This document shows positions 1 through 15,534 of a stretch of DNA of 64,000 nucleotides, one piece after another. Within the stretch, counting starts at the first letter, position 1. Every line of letters begins with the position of its first letter. A program made the translations under genes and the position numbers. The DNA comes from Nectonema munidae (Eukaryota; Nematomorpha; Nectonematoida; Nectonematidae): assembly GCA_030549495.1 (NCBI GenBank), contig JAUIRK010000170.1, forward strand, positions 72,501-136,500. The letters are read 5' to 3'. The notes under the pieces are model-generated. The model was not told the origin of the DNA. It saw only the letters and a list, made by a program, of their open reading frames with translations, and ran no database searches.

Positions 1-2899
<2,899 letters not shown>

Positions 2900-3018
2900 A
2901 TTGCATCCAAAGGAAGAATATTCTTCTATTACTGGACCTGATAAGAATGGCACCATCGAAATTCGATCACAAGACAATAGAGCAAGAGCCTACGCTTCAA
3001 CCACTTGTGCCATCTGCC
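2900..3018 (-). mobile_element. tRNA-derived SINE, family B, reverse copy
   Basis: Reverse complement of the family-B SINE at 14988-15120. It shares the A-box region (gcagatggcacaagtggttg), the following gaagcgtagg..cttg block, a B-box-like gatcgaatttcg, and the distal block attcttcc..ggatgca. The match runs over about 120 bp with many substitutions, so this is an old copy. The short open frame across it is incidental. Confidence 0.65.
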
Positions 3019-6000
3019 TAAAAGAAATTACTATTCAATTAGTAAAAAACATAAATCAAAGTTTATTAGTAATGTTTATTAACATAATTTGAAATTTCAA
3101 TTATATTAACGCTTTCTTTGTGGAAAGCATATAAATACGTAAATTATAATTTTGTTTCCACCAACACGAATTAGTTTCCATTTCCTTGGGGGTTTTGTTT
3201 GTATAAGTTACACCAAATTCCAAAAAACATTAATTAAATAAAAAGAAACAGTAAATATCAATAATTATTTAGATGTTACTAAAATTTGTTAGATAAGTAT
3301 TTAAATATAGTTAGTCTATTAGTTATAAAGTCATTGTATGGTCCTCTAGCGTCGGTTGGGGCACGCAACTTTTTTAAAGTAAGAATAATATTTAATAACC
3401 TAATAATACTACAAGATAAGATTTAGATAAAATCGAAAAAATATGAGTTAATATTTCCACCAAATTTCTTCATATGTTTGTTGAAATATTTTTTTACGAG
3501 ATTTGAATCAAATTTTAAAATTTTACTTTTACATTTCCGGTCAAAACAAAGTTCTTCTTATTTCAACTAATTTTGTAATAAGTTTCAAATTTCAATTCAT
3601 CGAATAATTCATTTCAATTAGAATTTGCTTTCTGCTGTCAATCAGAAATTTAAGAAAGTTTAAAAGAAAAATGGCTCATATAATTTTTTTATGTTAAAAA
3701 ACTTTATAATTGAATTTCTAACAATTTTTAATCTGTTCTTTGTTTTGTATAAGTTTTAGAAATAGTTTCTAATAAGAAAATATGATTTATATATCAAGCC
3801 AAGCAATTTAAACCTATTCAAGTCAACTTTTTGTCTTCTTTCTCTCGAATTTCTTAACTGTGTTGATTATAAGGAGAAAAAATTATACGTCAACTTTGAT
3901 TTATTAAAAATTATTTTTGTAATATTACAATGGCACTTTTTTTTATTTAATTAAAACACATTTAATTAAAAAAACTTTTATTACTAAAAAATATAAAATT
4001 ATTGTTTTTGTACGCCACTAAGCTAGTTTTTTAAAACTTTGTCAATCTTCAATATTCTTATTGTGAGTGTCGCTTTCTTTATTATCCTCTCAAGCGCATT
4101 TATTTTAACATATGGTAAAAAATTATTAAATTATACTTGCAAATGTATAAAAACTTCACATAATTTTTGCTTTGAATAATTTTTTATTTTTTAGAATGCA
4201 TATTTGATGTGGTTAACATGTAACTATATGATGTCATGCATTTGAGTATGTGGCCACTTCTTAATTAATTTGGGTTTCTGGATTTTAGCATTGTCCATTT
4301 ATTAGCCAATAATTTTGTGATGGGATTTACTTCAATTAATTTTAATTTTTTTGGACATCTACTGCCGCTTTCATTCATTTCTACAATTAAAGTTACTTTT
4401 TTTACCTAGTTTATAAATTTACTAAAGTAATAAAAAGCCTTCAAACTAAATTTTCTGAAATTAATCAATTTTTTTATAAATATAATCTTGTATTCTTTTA
4501 CTCTCTCAATCCTTGATAATAAAGTAGTAGATTTGTGTATTTACGCGATTTGCAAGCAAAATCTAATAATCTAATATATCTTTCAAATACGTTCTATTTT
4601 TTATGATTAAATAAATTTCTAATAATTAAGCTTACTATGAGATCGCTATATTAACATCAAACCATAACTTATTATTTTAATTATGGAAATTTTATCAATA
4701 GCTTTTCTCTCTCTCTGTGTTCACATAATGTTTGTCATTTTCTATTTGAAGAACGGAAATTAATTATAAAACATCCACATGAGATTAATAATGTGAAGTT
4801 ACTTTCTGAGTTCATACACTTACATATAGAGTGATTAAATCAGAGCGAGTTCAATTTTGCATATATTGAAACCTTTCAGAGCAAAAGTATGATTATGCAT
4901 TATCAACCATATGTTTAAAAAATATATTCTGCTTTTAATAAAATATGAGGAACTGATATGATGGCTTTTTTGTCTTGCCTATACGTAAGTTTCACTCTTG
5001 TTTGTTAGAAGTGTGGTAGCTGCACAATATAGCATCTTCTTTAATTTCTTTCATAAAACATATGTATTTTCTCATTTTTATGTTTTTGAGAGTAAAAGAT
5101 TATGAAAATTATATCAAGTTTTACTTTGAAGTATTTGCTTCACTTTGTTTGTTTACCTATCGAATAAAGTTTTATACAAAAGAAACTTGAACACTTTAAG
5201 ATTGAAAGGTGCCTTTACAATGATTAGTAATAATTAAATAATTTGAAGACTTAAAAATTAGTAAAATTTGATTAACATTTTACATGATAAATTTTGACTA
5301 TTTCACAAATAAATCTTAATTTCTTTCTAATTTTCTTATTTTATTCTAACTAAATTTAAAAATTTTAACTTGATTTGATTTCCGATTTTCTACAAAAGAA
5401 AGTATCAAAAATATCGAAAAATTAAAAATAGTACATGTCAAAGTAATATAAATATAATAAAAAAAAACGAAAATTTAAAAAAAGTTAGAGAAAACAGAAT
5501 TGCAAAAATACAAAGCAGAATTACAAAAAGAGAAAATAGAAGTGCAAAAGGACAAAATTGAATTAAAAATGGTATGTATATATATATATATAGTAAATCT
5601 TTTATGTCGACTTGACATTAGAATATTTGGATGAGCTAAGCTCCTGAAAATGTATGAATTCATTTATGTTTTGATCATGTCAAATTATTTGTTTGGCAAG
5701 TTTTTCTTATACAAATTTATGCTCTACATGTACAAAATATATCCAATTTATATTATATAAGTCCACTTGAAGAAGTATATACTAAGAGAAGTCAAACTTG
5801 ATTTAACCATAGTCAAGTATTGAATATTTGTACTAAATACATAATAAACTACAAAATCAAAGAAACGTAAGATAAGAATGCAATAAGAACTAAAATTATA
5901 AATATGCGAAATAAATATTGTAAGAATTCTGAAGTGATGATTTTTTTAATTAAAGAAACTATTATGACGCAAAAGCAATTTTTAATTGTTCTATTTTTAT

Positions 6001-8090
6001 ACTTTCCATAATTTTTTACTGTTGTTTGTTTTATTCACGAGATATGATATAAAAAATAACAAAAAAAGCAAAAAAAATCATAGATTTAAAAATAGTATTT
6101 AAAATATAAACGTTTTAAAAATTCTTCATTTTTTATGAATACCAGAATTGTATCATACTGAACAAAATATATGCCTCCTTCATTTTTATGTCATTATTAT
6201 TTAAATACATATAATATTCACTCTGAATAGTATTGTTTTTCTATTGATTTTTTTTAAAAATGCAAAAATATAGTGATAAAAAATTTGTAATAATGAGAGA
6301 TGCTTATTTTCTTTAATAAACATCGAACACTATTTCCATTCCTTTTTAAAAACACAATGATTTTTACACCGTTGTCTCCCCATTATAATCAATATAGTTT
6401 GTCGAACATCTTCATCCTTTTAACGTTTCGAAGGATGGTGACTAAAAATTATGTTATTTATGGTTTTAATATTATATTAACAAAATAATAGTATTGTAGC
6501 GAAGCTCTGCAGGCATATGTATTATATACTGCCTCTAAAGCTTTGCCAAGCTCCTAATTTATTGTTTAAGCCTTAATAGATAAAAAAAAAGTATAAAAAA
6601 GATTTCTTTATATAATAGGTATATTAATGAAGCGAGTTCGAACGTTAATAACTTCAAATTAGACATCTGATTGCCTGTTTTTATCATCTGTTGCAAAAGC
6701 TATATAAAACTACTTTTATTTTAAAATGTATTTTCAAATAAGTGTTTGGATATATATATATATATATACTTAAAATATTCATATTTCAATAAAATCGCCA
6801 AAAACAATTAATAAGCATATAAAAGAAGTGATGCTGCATAAATCAACGCCAGATTTTATCTGTGTTTTGTTTTTCTTTATTTACAATATATTTTTATATT
6901 ATTTCTTCATCAAAGTTTTATCTTTGATTAAGGAAGTGGATAAATACTACTCCCATCTCTCTGGGTCCATCTCTGCGCCAGAACTGTTTCAAATATCTTT
7001 ATATTAAGCATTTCAATTTCATAAAAGTAATTAAAACACGCTCTGCTTATAAATACTCTAATTTTTTTCAATTGAATTTTCTCTTTACTCTGTAATGATA
7101 TTCTTTAAGATTTCACATCTTCATTTTTTATTAATAATACGAGAGTTTAGAAAGTCTTAATTACTTCTAAAATTTTAGAGTAGTCTATGATCATTTTTAA
7201 AAAGTTTTCTTTGAAGAAATTCAAAATATATAGCTAAAATATAAATGATAGCAAAGAATTGAAAGATAGTACTTGTTTTCTCAAGGCTGTTCATCTCATT
7301 ATTGTAATTGTGAAGTCATTTTTAAAAAGAACTTTGAAATTATTGAAATCATTCGGACTGTCTTATTTTCAAGAGGCTTATGAAACCTAGATCTAGTAAG
7401 TTGTATTTTATTTTGATTATTTATCTACAACTCTTTTTATATTAAAACACATTTTAAATTCAACCAGAAACAGCTTTATATTTTTTCCTACGCTATAAAA
7501 AAAATTCCCAGGTCAAATCACAAAATCGTTGAAATAAGCATAAAGAAAAAGTATTAGCAAGAAAATGTATGCTATAAATTAAGAAAGTTAAAAAAATGTA
7601 ATTATTTTAAAGAAATTAGACAATAAGTTTCTCTGGTTTATCAAGATTTTTAAAAAATATTTTCACATCGGAAGGTAAAAAATGTTAGAATCGAAGTTTT
7701 CTATATTTGAAAGTTCTAATATTTTATAAAAAGATGAATTTCTTTTGAAATAAAAAATATTAAAAGTTTACTTATAGATAGTGTCAAGCAAGTAAACCTC
7801 AGGTAAACCTTTGAGTGTGTTAAGTTTCAAATGTAATTTGTTGGATCGTTCGTTCATTTGTTTCTTCCATAGATATTTTTGTTTTTTTAGGATATTGAGT
7901 TCCTTATTGATTGATATATATTGTTAAGGTTTTGATCTGTTATATTATTGCAATCATTTCTGTCGTTTTTCCATCTGATAGCTACAAATATAAATAAGTG
8001 TACTTGCTTTAAATTTGAATTCTATTTTTATTTTATCCATTTCATTTCACAAAAACAATTTCTTGATCCTCCTTCCTGGCCAGTAGCATA
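3019..8090. other. No gene seen (3019-8090)
   Basis: About 5 kb of very AT-rich sequence. I see short A/T runs and short TA microsatellites near 5577 and 6753, and no convincing exon, transposon terminus or RNA gene. Confidence 0.45.
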
Positions 8091-8094
8091 ACTT

Positions 8095-8260
8095 TTTATA
8101 TATATAGTTGTTCTTGACAATCCTAAAAATCTTGCTATTGTAGTATTCCCTGTATATGATTCAATTTAAACTGATAATATTAATCCAGGCGTTACTGGCT
8201 TTCTTGGCTTTATTTTCCTCTTATGCATAGTAGTTTCCGCCATTTGATAGAAAAAAAACT
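8095..8260 (-). pseudogene. Helix-turn-helix-like coding remnant, unclassified
   Basis: Read on the - strand, this segment starts at an ATG and reads MAETTMHKRKIKPRKPVTPG, then an in-frame stop, then a stretch resembling the recognition helix of a DNA-binding HTH (NTTIARFLGLSRTTIY). The Thr-Ile-Ala-x-x-Leu-Gly-Leu-Ser-x-x-Thr pattern is typical of resolvase or transposase HTH motifs. No catalytic domain follows. It could be the N-terminal end of a dead DNA transposon or chance. Confidence 0.25.
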
Positions 8261-8269
8261 TAGAATTTG

Positions 8270-10013
8270 AAGATATAGATGAGACATTACAAAATTAAAC
8301 AGAAGCTTAAACAGCAAAATAAAATAAAGTTTTTGAATACTGTATATATAAATGTATGTAATTAATCATTAAAATTAATGTACAAAACTAATAAAATAAC
8401 GTTTTTTTTGCAGTTATTCACATATGAATCGGCGCTTGATCGCTTAATTAATTTTGCCCAGATAAAAGCTTCCGTTTATTTTTAACCAGGTTATGAAATA
8501 AAACTCTTTTACTTGGCATAAAATAGAGATGAATGCTTGATGTTTGTGAGGAAATTATTTGCTCACATCTACCTTTACGCAAATAACATTAATTTTGTAT
8601 AGATAGGGTTCTGAAAGGTAATATATCCTATATTATGTATTATTTTAATTAAATATGTTCAAATGCTAATTATTTTGCCAAAAACATAACACTTGCTTTG
8701 TTAAGTTTAATTTTTTTTCAAATTCACTTTTCCATGTATCAAAGAACAAAAAATCCAAACACTTTTTCACATGAGTTCACCACGAACAAAGAACTTATTT
8801 TCTATTTTCGACTTGAAATTTCTTTTGAACAAAATCCCATTCATAGGCTTGTTGAATTCATTAACATCACGTAACAATACACACTCTGTATTTTATATCT
8901 CCTTTAGATCTATCTCCCTTTCTCTCTGAGTGTGCTTGTATATCTTCTATAAAGCTTATTCATACATAAACTTTGCATTTTGCAACGTAAACATCTCTTA
9001 TTAAATCACGTAGAATTAACGCAAAATCCTGTCTGTCTACCACAAACAGTCCATCCACATCACCTTGCATATAAAATGCTTTCTCATGGACCAGGAAAAA
9101 ACATTAGCATTACTCTATGAATAATAATAATATCATTATTATTCTTGTTATCTATTCCGATATAAGCAAAGTTCTTTGTTAGCCCCTTTCTACACGAATA
9201 TTTATAGTGATTGTTTTCTAGTTCCAGGATGTGTCCTATAATAATGCCTTATTTTTTCGTTTCGGGTATAGCAAATGTTATTTTTTTAAATAATAACTTG
9301 GTACGATGAAATAAGTAAATATAGGCTTATTATTTTTCATATAGGGGTTTCAGTTTCTTTTAGCGTGAATATCTCCAATCTAGTGTGTCGATGTAAATTT
9401 AATCAAATTGGTTTTAAATGTGTAAAAAATGGTTATTGATAATAGGGAAGTAAAAATTGGCTTTTCATAATAATAATTGGATTTCTGTTCTCTACTTTAT
9501 CGAAAGCTTTTATTTATATAATTTTACGCAAGTCTGAATTTAATGGGGAATCACATTCTATGGATTAACTTTAAATATTCAACCAATAAATAATTTCCCT
9601 CGTGTTTTTATATTTTTTATTTAGTTTTTTTTTTAAAATATTTTTTTATTATTTAGCATATCATTTTAAAGGGTTTGCTTATTCTATTGTTTATGATTTA
9701 AAAAAACTGTCATATAATCAGTTATTATATACCTACCATTACGTTTCTTTACCGTTTATAGGTTAATTTCCAAACAGCTGTAAAATCAACCAAAATAACA
9801 TTAGAATATTTCACTATATTGGGAATGCTGTTTATGGAACATTTTCAATCTTTGTCAACTATTTTTTGTTTGCTCAATATTATTTTGAAATAAATTACTC
9901 TTACTCTTGAAAATGATATTCCAATATTATATATTAAAAGTGATTATTTTTCATCGCATTTAAAAACTTATAGTGATAGTGTGAGGATTTAACTTCATTA
10001 ATAGTAAATATAC
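8270..10013. other. No gene seen (8270-10013)
   Basis: AT-rich sequence without a supported feature. A slightly pyrimidine-rich stretch around 8890-9080 gave no exon that I could support. Confidence 0.4.
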
Positions 10014-10026
10014 GAGGAGCGAACTA

Positions 10027-10198
10027 CAGGAGGAAGACAGCGAAAAAGATGGAAAGATGGGCTAAAAGAAAAACTCCAGGAGCTTGGGCTAGATGAAAAA
10101 GATGCACTCAACAGAAAATTGTGGAGAGAAAGGATCAAAGCCACCGACCCCCAACTAGGGGATAAGGTGTAGATAAAGAAGAAGAAGAAGAAGAAGAA
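10027..10198 (+). mobile_element. 5'-truncated LINE 3' end with (GAA)n tail and perfect target-site duplication
   Basis: The 172-bp insert encodes the last ~47 residues of a LINE ORF2 (GGRQRKRWKDGLKEKLQELG...DALNRKLWRER), ends at a TAG stop at 10170-10172, and carries a GATAAAG(AAG)n tail. The GxRxKRW-D...L-R-x-W block is the usual C-terminal signature of several LINE clades; RTE-like or Jockey-group are both possible. It is flanked by gaggagcgaacta at 10014-10026 and again at 10199-10211, a perfect 13-bp duplication that marks target-primed insertion. It is a dead-on-arrival copy that looks fairly young. It is a different family from the (TTATG)-tailed LINEs elsewhere in the window. Confidence 0.85.
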
Positions 10199-10216
10199 GA
10201 GGAGCGAACTATAAAA

Positions 10217-10520
10217 TTTATGCTAGTAAAAAGTACTAGTAGAAGAAGAACAGGATCAAGACATGGGATGATTCTCCGGCCTGCAGCACAAAGACCTCTA
10301 TCAGTTGATGGCCCACATCAGATGTTGCCGAATTGCAACTAATATGGATTGCTATATTAAAAGATATTGAACATTTTTCTTTTGTCGCCTACACGCTGAG
10401 GGATTGATAGCCGATCAAAAAGTAAAGGCAGAAGGCAATTTGGTAATAAATAAAAGTTCATGGCATTTCGAAATTATAAAAATATCAGAGTCCAGGTTTC
10501 TCAAAAATATTTCTAACGAA
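10217..10520 (+). pseudogene. Coding-like remnant, unrecognised
   Basis: A less AT-rich patch. One + frame reads LQHKDLYQLMAHIRCCRIAT then NMDCYIK, with His/Cys-rich content unlike random AT-rich DNA; a related reading continues as CRLHAEGLIADQKVKAEGNL. No start, splice site or second exon is evident and in-frame stops interrupt it. It may be a fragment of a repetitive element or an orphaned exon. I do not recognise the family. Confidence 0.3.
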
Positions 10521-10929
10521 AATATGTTCAACCTGTGAAAAAGATTGGGAAATTAAACTTCAAAGAATTATTTCTTTAACTAAATTTTTATCACAATTAA
10601 TTTTTTTTTTGAATAAATCAAAATTTGTATACTTTATTCAAGGGTATCGCAAATTCATGAGTAAGTGATTTTTTTATTCAAACTTTTAAAATACTCATAT
10701 ACAATATTTATGTCAATTTTTACAATTAATACAATTTATAAACTATGTTAGGATCCTTTTTTCAATTAAATCTTAGAGTAATTTTATCTTGAACAATTTT
10801 GATAATTTTTTTGAATGAATAACTTTAACTTTTATATACACATAATAAGCATAATATGACAATGTAGGAGGTGAAAAGTTGTTATTTAAAAGTTTAAACT
10901 AATTTCCCACTTTTTATCAAAACTTAAGT

Positions 10930-11090
10930 GGTTTAGTAGCTGCGAGGTTAAACGGTTAGAAGCACTGCTATCCATCTGATGTCCCGTGTAAGCCTAGCTT
11001 CTGCTAGATTATCCATAGCTCGATGTTAGCTGCAAATTAGTACTATTTTCGATGAAAATACCACACCACCTTTAACCTTTATCATAAAGA
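10930..11090 (+). mobile_element. tRNA-derived SINE, family A-like copy
   Basis: Its start (gtagctgcgaggttaaacgg) is tRNA-like. It ends in ttttcgatgaaaataccaca followed by cctttaaccttta, which matches the 3' block of the family-A SINE at 20825 (cttgatgaaaacacccca, acctttaca). The internal B-box is diverged, so this is an old copy or a different subfamily. Confidence 0.5.
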
Positions 11091-11226
11091 TTCAAATTCA
11101 AATACATTGTTTAATTGCTACATTGTTTTTATAATTTCATTTCATATTACCTTATTTTTTGAAATGTTCGCTGTTACACTATATCATTTCATCAAATTCA
11201 CTTTAACCAATCAACTATAAAAAACA

Positions 11227-11242
11227 GGGGGGGGGGGGGGGG
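11227..11242. repeat. G16 homopolymer
   Basis: Sixteen consecutive G. It lies inside a 60-bp patch starting cagggg and ending aatccatccctg, reminiscent of hAT-type termini, but no target-site duplication is visible. Confidence 0.9.
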
Positions 11243-11336
11243 TAGGGTGCCTCCCCCTCACCCCCAGGTAAATCCATCCCTGATATATATACAACAGTCT
11301 AACTAAATGTCCTTGTATATCATGGAATTTTCAAGA

Positions 11337-11605
11337 TATTCTCATTTTCGCGAAGAAAAGTTGAAATTACGCGGGAAATATAAATCGCGAATATATTAAT
11401 CTGATACTTTTTTTCATTATCAAATGATCTTAACCGGTTATCGACCACAGTCAACATATGTCGACTTTACAAAATTAAAATCGTCTGCGTTTATCAATGC
11501 TCTTTAATACAAATCTTCTGCTTTACATTAGATATCGTCTGATTATTCTGGTCGTTAACGGATTAATATCATATATATATATGATTGCTCGCGAAAATAA
11601 GAATA
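11337..11605. mobile_element. Possible MITE with imperfect terminal inverted repeats
   Basis: tattctcattttcgcgaa at 11337-11354 is the inverse of ctcgcgaaaataagaata at 11588-11605 (16 of 18 bases). The interior holds atcgtctgcgttt...agatatcgtctgatt, which recurs at 32033-32090. This suggests a dispersed non-autonomous element. No clear target-site duplication is seen, so the boundaries are approximate. Confidence 0.4.
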
Positions 11606-12504
11606 CGCGAACATTTTTTAACTAGCAAATCGCAAAAATTTAACATCGTTTTAACATCTTGATTACAAAGCTAATTAAAATTTGTTATAACTATTTTCAA
11701 AAGAATTTTCAATCCTATTGTAGAAAAAGAGTTAAAGTTAAAGGCAAATATCTAAAACAAGGCGAAGATTTAAAGGAATAAAAGCAAGGAGAATATTAGG
11801 AAATCACAATAAGTGTTAGCACAGAACACAAATTCTCTACTTTGAAAAGATTCACGGTTTATTATCACTTAAGATAACTGCATACAATCACGAAATAAGA
11901 TAAAAATTTTAATTTCATCTGACTTTTATATAAATTATATCTCGGCGGGGTGTTGAAATTTCATCATTCAAACAAGGAATATAGACGGTATGGGAAATAT
12001 TTTTATTAGCAATATTTTGGTCTAAAAATCCTTTAATCTTCAGAGAGGCACCAGTTTTCCATGAAAAAAAAGATCTAATTAAAACTCATTAAAAAAAGAC
12101 AAAAAGAATATTCGTTTCGAAAAACTCGCCCTTAAAGGGAAAACCTAAATATTGTATGAGGGTTTAAATCTATGACCTAAATTTAATACCTCGTTCAAAG
12201 TACGTTACACAAATAGACATACGGCCCAACGATTCCAAATCTAAATTTTATCCTACTTTAAATGAAAATATCTAAGAAACTTCTTCTTTAAATAATTTGC
12301 GTCTACTCGCATTTGAAGCCAAAAATTCTGAATGCCTCCTCACGCTTGCTCTATCACGGATTTATTATTTTGATTAAATCACATTCTCTTTGTTCTTGTA
12401 TATAGAAGTACTAACATTATTATTTTATAAATAATAATTAGTACTAATTTTAGTGCAGTGTTTTGTTATGTTCATATAATATAGTACTCGGAGATTTTGC
12501 CTAA

Positions 12505-12666
12505 GGGGTCGTTCACAATTGACGTCAACCTTTTTTTGATAAATTTCAACCCCCTCCCCCCTCATGTCAACTTTTATATATATCATCACTTAACAAAATC
12601 GACTTATGTCAACTTTGGATACCCCCCCCCCCTCAGTTTTAGTCGACGTCAATTGTGAACGACCCC
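12505..12666. mobile_element. 162-bp Harbinger-type MITE with TAA target-site duplication
   Basis: The termini are near-perfect inverted repeats of about 22 bp beginning GGGGTCGTTCACAATTGACG. The last bases at 12645-12666 are the exact inverse of the first. The element is flanked on both sides by TAA (12502-12504 and 12667-12669), the 3-bp TWA-type duplication of the PIF/Harbinger superfamily. The interior holds opposed C-rich patches and encodes nothing. The well-matched ends suggest a fairly young insertion. Confidence 0.85.
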
Positions 12667-12669
12667 TAA

Positions 12670-14987
12670 CCAGCATTTCACTCTGTCAACGTTAAAATGT
12701 AAAAAAATAGAGAATCCTAGAATATACTGAAAGTAATTTGCTTCTATTACGATTTTCTAAACTTACTTTAATATCTTACGTTAAGAATTCCTTTTTGAAT
12801 GATGGGCGCAATCAACCATAAATTTTTGACCTCAAATCGATCCTATCAGTTGATATAAGGAAAGCATATCGATTTTAAAAAGGTGAAATTATCGACAGGT
12901 TTGAAGTTCTGGATTTTCATTATATACAAGGCTGTGTGTAAGCTTAGCATATTCGTTTGAAATAACACATTCACATCATCTTCTTTGTGCTGGACACAGA
13001 AAGCCATCCCTTGTCCACGATTTATCTCGCCGACGCCCATATCAATATTATCTTCTCCACATATTCAAACCACCATGAAAATAATTATATAATTCCTACA
13101 TAATTATTATTATCATCATAAAACTTCTCTTTTCCATCTACACGTATTTTGAAAATTGGGGACATGCATATGTTTTACATTTTATGCTGGTGATGAGGAA
13201 TATAATCACTACAATCTATCTACTGCTATCAATGTTGACTGATACACAGGAGTCTTCTTTCTTCTTTGCCAACTATAGCAGAGAGAGCATAGGAGTGTTC
13301 CACTTTATTTTAACGTGTCCTATCACCACCCTTAAAGGAAAGCTTATCCCCACCAGCCCACGATAAATCAAAGATCTAACTTTTCTAACGCTCAAACCCA
13401 TAAACACCTTAAAAGTTATTATTACATCTTTGCCTGGCTGAGTATTTACAATTTCGTGAATAATGCTAATCCATGTATACTAATCACTTGACTCTGATAA
13501 AGCCTCTTTAATAATAATAATCATTTCTTTCGTTTATTCACTTAAAGATTGCTCAAAGCAATTTCAAGCACTTTGAATAAAGGTAATTTAAAGTTTGTTA
13601 TTTTTCAAATTGTTAGTATGCGTAAATATTTTGTCAGCTAAATTTCAAAATTGAATGAATAATAATTGGATATTCAATCTTCAAAATATCACAAATTTAA
13701 TTAAATACTTTCACTCACAAGAGAATAAATTCAAAATTGTTCAAATTTATGTAAATTTAATATGTTAATTAATTGCTTTAATTTATATATTTATGCTTAT
13801 TTTATCTTGAAATCGCCATTTGGAATGTTAGATGGCCTCATCAAATTATTAATTAATTATAGTTATTAATATTGTAGCAACAAGGACATAACTATAAAAG
13901 GTAGACGAAATGGTGATTACTTGATGTGGCCGTCTAAACGAAAAGAACCAAATCTTTTTCTAACTTACTTAATATACTCTTGTGCAAAAAAGAAAACATT
14001 ATTTTTTTAGCCTACTCTGTCGTCTTTTAAAAAAATTTGAAGAGGGGAGAGGGGACGATTTTTCGCCTAAAATTGATAATTCAAAATAAATACAATAAAT
14101 TGCAACATTTTGTAAGCATTTGAAATTTGGAAGCCCCGGCCCTCTTAGAATCAGCGTTTCTGCCTGCGCTTTGAGTCTGACAACGAGACCGGATATAACA
14201 CTCAGCGAGGTAGTTCACATATTCCTGAAAGATGTACTATTATGCTTTTTATAATCCATGGATCAATTTCAAAATTGTTAATGCTTATAAGTCCTTTCAA
14301 ATCAAACTGTTTTGGATGTTTTGCGCATGTAATTTCAAAATTTAGAAAAAAATATGATGTAACAGCAAGCGTCTAACGAGATATTTTTCTATAGGAGCGG
14401 CTAAAAGATTACGATCAGAGTGCCTAAATCTTTATATCCTATGTTCTCTTTATCCTGAAATTAGTCATTTGAAGGAGATAATTCATATGCCCTTCTCGCC
14501 CTCTTCCCGTTACGGACCTGTGTAAAAGTTTTCTTCAAAAGAAAGTGAATCTTGTTTTAATTCCAACTGATTAAATACCAGTGGTGATAGCAAATAGATG
14601 TCATATCAATCAGATGATAAACGCTGGCTAGCTTGACCTAAATACCGAGTGGTTAAGTTATGCCGTTTCATTTGAACTTAAAGTTAAAAATTTCTAAATT
14701 TTTGCAACGAAGTAATGAATACACCACAAGGCATGCTTAAGATATGGACTCCCTTTTCAACCTTGATCTTTTATTCTCTTCAAATGTGTACAAATTTTTT
14801 ATTTAGACAAATGTTGTAATAGACACTACAGCTCTTGCGTTTTTCATATTTAAAATCATTAACTAAAATAAATTGTTATTAAAATGATGAAAATTGTGAA
14901 AAGTACTAGGAGATTTTCGAGGATTACTTTTAAAAAATATGATATTCAAGGATTTAAAAGATAAAATATAAATTAAAAATATATATC
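12670..14987. other. No confident gene (12670-14987)
   Basis: A - strand open frame at 12846-13040 (start MGVGEINRGQGMAFCVQHKE) has less AT-biased composition than its surroundings and could be an exon or a remnant. I recognise no family and see no partner exon. The rest is AT-rich with no supported feature. Confidence 0.35.
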
Positions 14988-15120
14988 GGGAGATGGCTTA
15001 GTGGTAGAAGCGTAGGGTCTTGATCCAGATTGTCTTGGTTCGATTTTCGAGCATGACTATCATTACCATATGTTCAGCTATGGAAGATTATTCTTCCATT
15101 GGATGCGATACCGGCAACTA
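14988..15120 (+). mobile_element. tRNA-derived SINE, family B, best copy
   Basis: Begins gggagatggcttagtggtag with an A-box (tggcttagtgg, 14994-15004) and a B-box (ggttcgatttt, 15037-15047) at tRNA-like spacing, followed by a 3' body ending attcttccattggatgcgat. The 5' end cannot pair with the sequence after the B-box to form an acceptor stem, so it is a SINE and not a tRNA gene. Related copies are at 2900-3018, 19208-19275 and 34846-34945. Confidence 0.75.
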
Positions 15121-15534
15121 AAAAAATAATTTTTTTAAAGTTTTCATTTTTTTTATTTAAAGCTATTAATTAAAACAAATTTTTCATAGTGTAATAAATA
15201 TTGGGATCATATGGGAACTTTGGATCATATGAAGAACAACCACCCTGACTATGCTGGGGTGACTATTCTTCAGAAGATAAATTTCTAGTGTGGCCAATCT
15301 TCATGTTGAGTTTTGATTAATTAATCTTCAAGATGTGTATTTTATAATCGATAATTTTATTCGAGCGAATATATAACGATGATACTTTTAATAGGATGAA
15401 AACCATGCTGATTTCCTAAATACATACTATTGTATTATCACTAGAATATATTTAATCTTGTAACACTGTATAATCTTGAAACAATATCCTGTCTTGCAAG
15501 TCAAGTATAATAAGACAGAAGATATATTTTGTTG

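Noticed and set aside
14988-15060. A tRNA gene
   Set aside because: A-box and B-box are present but there is no acceptor-stem pairing and related mutated copies with the same 3' body occur elsewhere, so it is a SINE.
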